The notes under the pieces are model-generated. The model was not told the DNA's origin and ran no database searches. It saw only the letters and a program-made list of their open reading frames with translations. The translations under genes were made by a program, and so were the position numbers. DNA of 64,000 bases, taken from Brachybacterium sp. Z12 (GTDB lineage Bacteria > Actinomycetota > Actinomycetes > Actinomycetales > Dermabacteraceae). The DNA is taken from positions 1,054,001-1,118,000 of the forward strand of contig NZ_CP060496.1 in the NCBI RefSeq assembly GCF_014400405.1, written 5' to 3'. Below are positions 60,296 to 64,000 of the stretch, piece by piece (position 1 is the first letter of the stretch; every line of letters begins with the position of its first letter).

Positions 60296-61081
60296 ATGAC
60301 CACTGCAAACGCTTCGAACACCTCCGCCCGCCTCACCGCCGTCGTCACCGGCGCCTCCTCCGGGATCGGCCGCGCCACCGCCCGTCGTCTGGTCGACGAG
60401 GGCTGGCACGTCCTCGCCGTCGCCCGCCGCGAGGACCGCCTCGAGGAGCTCGCCGCGGAGACCGGCTGCGAGGTGCTCGCCGTCGACATCACCTCCGACG
60501 ACTCCGTGGACCGGCTCGTCTCCCGAGCGCAGGAGCTGTTCGGCCCCGGGCTCAACGCCGTGGTGCACGTGGCCGGCGGGGCGCTCGGCGTCGAGACCGC
60601 GGCGGAGGCGGACCTCGAGAAGTGGCAGCGCATGTACGACATCAACGTGCTCGGCACGGTGCGCGTCACCCGCGCGCTGCTGCCCGCGCTGCGCGCGAGC
60701 GGACGCGGGGACCTGCTGTTCGTCACCTCTGTCGCAGCACATGAGCCCTACCCCGGAGGTTCCGGCTACAACGCCGCCAAGGCGGGCGAGCACATGCTCG
60801 CCCGCGCTCTGCGGCTCGAACTGAACGGGGAGCGGATCCGAGTCATCGAGATCGCCCCCGGAATGGTCCACACCGAAGAGTTCTCCCTGGTGCGCCTCGG
60901 CGACCAGGGCGCGGCCGACGCCGTCTACGACGGGGTCGAGCAGCCGCTCACCGCCGAGGACTGCGCCGACGTCATCTCCTACGCTCTGAACGCGCCCCAC
61001 CACGTGAACCTCGACCTCGTGACGGTCCGTCCCCTCGCCCAGGCAGCCGCCCACCATGTCGCCCGCCACCAGGGGATCTGA
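60296..61081 (+). CDS. Short-chain dehydrogenase/reductase
   Basis: 261-residue Rossmann enzyme. VTGASSGIGRATARRL at residues 16-31 binds NAD(P); Arg after the second strand (VARRED) favours NADP; VHVAGGALG follows; the catalytic Ser is in FVTSVAAH and Tyr-Lys in YNAAKAG. The 3' end overlaps the ABC transporter gene by TGATG. Related to NADP-dependent hydroxy acid dehydrogenases such as YdfG; the substrate is unknown. Confidence 0.87.
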   Translation: MTTANASNTSARLTAVVTGASSGIGRATARRLVDEGWHVLAVARREDRLEELAAETGCEVLAVDITSDDSVDRLVSRAQELFGPGLNAVVHVAGGALGVETAAEADLEKWQRMYDINVLGTVRVTRALLPALRASGRGDLLFVTSVAAHEPYPGGSGYNAAKAGEHMLARALRLELNGERIRVIEIAPGMVHTEEFSLVRLGDQGAADAVYDGVEQPLTAEDCADVISYALNAPHHVNLDLVTVRPLAQAAAHHVARHQGI

Positions 61082-62961
61082 TGGCCCACATGGGCGGGGG
61101 CGGCATGGGCGGCGGAGGCGGCCGGATGCGCGACGACCTCAAGCTCGCACCCGGGCAGCGACCCGACCTGCGCCGGGTGCTCATGCTCTTCCGCCCCTAC
61201 CGAGCGACCCTCGCCGGAGTGCTGGCATTGATCGTGGTCGGTGCCGCGGCCGGGGTGGTCTCCCCGTTCCTCATCCGGGAGATCGTGGACGTCGCCCTGC
61301 CCGAGCAGCGCGCCGACGTGCTCGGCTGGGCCGTCGGCGGACTGATCGCGGTCACCGTCGTCTCGAGCGCCCTCGGGGTCACCCAGTCGATGCTCTCCAC
61401 CCGGGTGGGCCAGTCCGTGATGCACGACCTGCGGGTCTCGGTGTTCTCGCACCTGCAGCGCATGGGTCTGGGATTCTTCACCCGCACCCGCACCGGCGAG
61501 ATCCAATCCCGCATCTTCTCCGACATCGGCTCGATGCAGGCAGTGGTCACCTCGGTGATGACCCAGATCGTCTCCGCCGGGGCGGGCGTGCTGATGGCGC
61601 TGGTGGCGATGGTCGCGCTCGACTGGCGGCTGACATTGTTCTCCCTCATCGCTCTGCCCTTCGCGGTGTGGATGAACCGGCGCGTGGGCCGGCGTCGGCG
61701 CGAGATCGTCCGCACCCGTCAGGAGAAGGCCGCGGACCTCTCCGCAGGCATCCAGGAGTCCCTGTCCGTCTCCGGGATCCTGCTCGGCGTCACCATGGGG
61801 CGCACGCAGGCGCTCAGCCAGGCCTTCTCCACCAGCTCCCGCGAACTGGCGGATCTCGAGGTCCGTTCCGAGATGGCCGGGCGCTGGCAGATGGCCGTGT
61901 TCACCACCTTGATGGCCCTGTTCCCTGCGCTGACCTATCTGCTCGGCGGCCATCTGCTGTTCGGCGACCCCGAGGGCCAGGGCGTCACCATCGGCACCCT
62001 GGTCGCCTTCATCGCCCTGCAATCCAGTCTCTTCCCCCAGATCAACGGCCTGCTGCGAGTCGCGAACCAGGTCAACAGCTCCCTGGCCCTGTTCGCGAGG
62101 GTCTTCGAGTACCTCGATGCGCCGATCCTGATCCAGGACGCCCCGGACGCTGTGGCGCTCGACCCGGCAGCGGTGCGGGGCGAGATCCGCTTCGAAGGCG
62201 TCACCTTCACCTATCCGGGCGCTGAGGGGCCGGCCCTGCACGGGCTGGACCTGGTGGTCCCGGCCGGGAAGCACACAGCGCTGGTGGGAGCGACGGGCTC
62301 GGGCAAGACCAGCACCGGCTACCTGATGGCGCGGCTCTACGAGCCCACCTCCGGCGCGATCACCCTGGACGGCCACGATCTGCGCGAGATCACGATGGAA
62401 TCCCTCGCCGCGAGCATCGGTGTGGTCACCCAGGAGACCTATCTGCTGCATGCGAGCATCGCGGACAACCTGCGCTTCGCCCGGCCCGACGCGAGCGATG
62501 AGGAGCTCGTGCAGGCCTGCCGGATCGCGCAGATCCATGACCACATCGGATCTCTGCCCGAGGGGTACGGAACGGTGGTGGGGGAGCGCGGTTATCGGTT
62601 CTCCGGCGGGGAGAAGCAACGCCTGGCGCTGGCCCGCACCATCCTGCGGGACCCGCCCGTGCTCCTGCTGGACGAGGCGACCTCCGCGCTGGACGTGGCC
62701 ACCGAGCGGGCGATGTCCGGCGCGCTCGACGCCGCCGCCCGGGGACGCACGACCGTCTCGATCGCGCACCGTCTCTCGACCATCCGCCAGGCTGATCAGA
62801 TCATCGTGATGCAGGCTGGCCGCATCGTCGAACGCGGCACCTACGAGGAGCTCGTCGCCCACGGTGGCCTGTTCGCGCAGCTCGCCCTCCAGGACGCGCG
62901 GCGCGACCATGCCGAGTCGGAGCCCGCCGCCGAGGAGGAGATCCCGCCGCCGCGCCCCTGA
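61081..62961 (+). CDS. ABC exporter, half-transporter (permease plus ATPase)
   Basis: 626 residues. A Gly/Met-rich N terminus precedes six membrane helices (about residues 40-340) and the ATPase domain. Walker A is LVGATGSGKTSTGY, the Q loop is in VVTQETYLLHASI, the signature is FSGGEKQRL, Walker B is VLLLDEATSALD and the switch His is in IAHRLS. It works as a homodimer or with a partner elsewhere. Lipid or drug export is the family role, unresolved here. Intact. Confidence 0.92.
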   Translation: MAHMGGGGMGGGGGRMRDDLKLAPGQRPDLRRVLMLFRPYRATLAGVLALIVVGAAAGVVSPFLIREIVDVALPEQRADVLGWAVGGLIAVTVVSSALGVTQSMLSTRVGQSVMHDLRVSVFSHLQRMGLGFFTRTRTGEIQSRIFSDIGSMQAVVTSVMTQIVSAGAGVLMALVAMVALDWRLTLFSLIALPFAVWMNRRVGRRRREIVRTRQEKAADLSAGIQESLSVSGILLGVTMGRTQALSQAFSTSSRELADLEVRSEMAGRWQMAVFTTLMALFPALTYLLGGHLLFGDPEGQGVTIGTLVAFIALQSSLFPQINGLLRVANQVNSSLALFARVFEYLDAPILIQDAPDAVALDPAAVRGEIRFEGVTFTYPGAEGPALHGLDLVVPAGKHTALVGATGSGKTSTGYLMARLYEPTSGAITLDGHDLREITMESLAASIGVVTQETYLLHASIADNLRFARPDASDEELVQACRIAQIHDHIGSLPEGYGTVVGERGYRFSGGEKQRLALARTILRDPPVLLLDEATSALDVATERAMSGALDAAARGRTTVSIAHRLSTIRQADQIIVMQAGRIVERGTYEELVAHGGLFAQLALQDARRDHAESEPAAEEEIPPPRP

Positions 62962-63126
62962 GCAGATCCCGCCCCGGGCTCGATGTACGACCAAAGGTGG
63001 AGGGCGATCTCCTCCCTCCGCCTGATGTGGGCGGCTCCCCGGCCGGGAGAGGATCTCTCCATGAAGAGGCGCCGCACCGTTGCTGCAGGGCGGCGCCCCC
63101 ACGATCACCAGGGCGGAGGGCACCTC

Positions 63127-63351
63127 ATGGCGACGATGCACCCCGAGCGGATCGAGCACCGATGGCGCGGGGCGAAGCCCGCCGTCGGCCGGCCTCTGCT
63201 CTTCGCTCTGCTGCTGACCATCGCGGCGCTGGGAATGCTGATCCTGCTGGTCGCGGGGCCGAGCCTTGCGCTGCCGCTCGCTATCGGGAGCGCCGCGGCG
63301 CTGATGACGCTGGTGGGGGTCGCCTGGGCGGTCGCCGGTCCGCGTCTGTGA
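63127..63351 (+). CDS. Small two-helix membrane protein
   Basis: 74 residues from ATG 63127 behind GGAGG. Charged start (MHPERIEHRWRG), then two adjoining hydrophobic segments (LLFALLLTIAALGMLILLVAG, LALPLAIGSAAALMTLVGVAWAV). No recognisable family. An upstream in-frame ATG at 62983 is possible but less well supported. Confidence 0.5.
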   Translation: MATMHPERIEHRWRGAKPAVGRPLLFALLLTIAALGMLILLVAGPSLALPLAIGSAAALMTLVGVAWAVAGPRL

Positions 63352-63361
63352 GGGCTGTCCC

Positions 63362-63634
63362 TCAGACGTCGATCTCGATATCGCCTTCGCCGCGGGAGAC
63401 GCAGGTGATGATCTGGTCTTCCTTCTCGTCGTCCATGAGGAACTCGTCCATGTGCTCGACCTCGCCGGAGACGAGCGGCACCACGCAGGTGCCGCACACG
63501 CCGCCCTCGCAGGAGTAGTCCATCGAGATGTCGGCATCGAGCAGCGCCTGGAGGAGGGATTGACCCTCGCCGACCTCGAGCGTGATCCCCGACTTCAGGC
63601 ACTTCGCGGTGAAGGGCTCTCCGAACAGCGACAT
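63362..63634 (-). CDS. [2Fe-2S] ferredoxin
   Basis: 90 residues, plant/vanillate-reductase type. Cluster ligands are Cys in YSCEGGVCGTC and the distant C in IITCVSRG. It matches the ferredoxin domain at the C terminus of oxygenase reductases, but stands alone here. A 7-bp inverted repeat ACGTGGA / TCCACGT lies upstream at 63678-63702. Partner not in the window. Confidence 0.85.
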   Translation of the reverse strand: MSLFGEPFTAKCLKSGITLEVGEGQSLLQALLDADISMDYSCEGGVCGTCVVPLVSGEVEHMDEFLMDDEKEDQIITCVSRGEGDIEIDV

Positions 63635-63767
63635 CCTCGCTCCTTCTGCATCGACCGCCCCAGGGCACGGGACGAAAACGTGGAGCTATCAGTCTTCCAC
63701 GTCAGCACGGGTGCGACGAGGTGAGCCTCGCCTCGTCAGATCGCTGTCCCCGGGCAGGCGCCGTCGC

Positions 63768-64000
63768 TCAGCCCCGTTGCGCCTGCCCCTGATCGTCCTC
63801 GCTGCCGGCATCACGGATCGCCGTACCCGCGGCGGTGCCGAGCGTGGGGGCGGAGGTGACGACTCGGGGGACCGGCGCCGGGGCAGGACTGCTGGAGGGG
63901 CTCAGCGCGAGGGCGGAAGGGCCGAAGCTGAGCACCAGCAGGGCTGCCGCTCCCATCGCGGAGGCCCCGACGCGTGCGCGCCGAGGACCGGTCTCGTCAT
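63768..64000 (-). CDS. Exported or membrane-anchored protein, 5' end beyond window
   Basis: The frame is open to the window edge. A basic stretch (RRARVG) precedes a hydrophobic segment (ALLVLSFGPSALALS) and a Ser/Pro-rich short tail ending in GQAQRG. This looks like a secretion signal or anchor followed by a low-complexity region. A start at 63956 would give 62 residues. No family recognised. Confidence 0.4.
   Translation of the reverse strand, partial: DETGPRRARVGASAMGAAALLVLSFGPSALALSPSSSPAPAPVPRVVTSAPTLGTAAGTAIRDAGSEDDQGQAQRG

Overview
The window is GC-rich DNA, densely coded on both strands, from an actinobacterium. Markers are mycothione reductase, two LytR-CpsA-Psr (LCP) proteins, CarD, SenX3-RegX3-PhoU, paired ClpP1/ClpP2 with ClpX, GuaB1 and the non-mevalonate isoprenoid genes ispD/ispF. 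The gene content suggests Micrococcales, perhaps Dermabacteraceae such as Brachybacterium; this is an inference, since no rRNA is present.

Layout. 1-8 kb: partial UvrA-like ATPase, mycothione reductase, LCP protein, GuaB1, galactose epimerase, then a short tandem repeat and a long hairpin. 8-13 kb: an overlapping PTS IIB-ispF-ilvA run, an oppositely oriented canonical ispD with a zinc-ribbon protein, and carD with a degenerate ispD. 13-17 kb: lipoprotein and the phosphate circuit regX3/senX3/phoU. 17-28 kb: LCP protein, trmB, Rieske protein, def, YihY, GH65 phosphorylase with beta-phosphoglucomutase, MFS transporter, second CarD-family protein. 28-34 kb: ABC ATPase with membrane partner, methyltransferase, aminotransferase, alkylation-repair pair ogt/ada-alkA, tRNA-Gly. 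34-41.7 kb: tRNA-Pro, trigger factor, NlpC/P60 peptidase, clpP1-clpP2, clpX, chorismate mutase. 41.7-51.5 kb: a complete selenocysteine module. 51.5-64 kb: two PH-like membrane proteins, valS, phosphoesterase, lplA, a zinc-type ArsR/CDF pair, SDR, ABC exporter, ferredoxin.

The central feature is the selenocysteine block: fdhA-fdhB-nrfD, selD, selC, selA and selB. fdhA reads through an in-frame TGA. Right after that codon lies a hairpin with a GGTCT apical loop, 18 nt downstream of the TGA as I recall for E. coli fdhF. The block supplies the selenophosphate donor, tRNA-Sec, Sec synthase and Sec elongation factor together with one selenoprotein substrate.

Caution: about 23 places in this sequence carry small indels that break otherwise well-conserved genes, including carD, valS, tig, trmB and selA. 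Most look like one base lost from a run of G or C. I read these as sequencing or assembly errors and annotate each such gene across its full extent, noting the break point.
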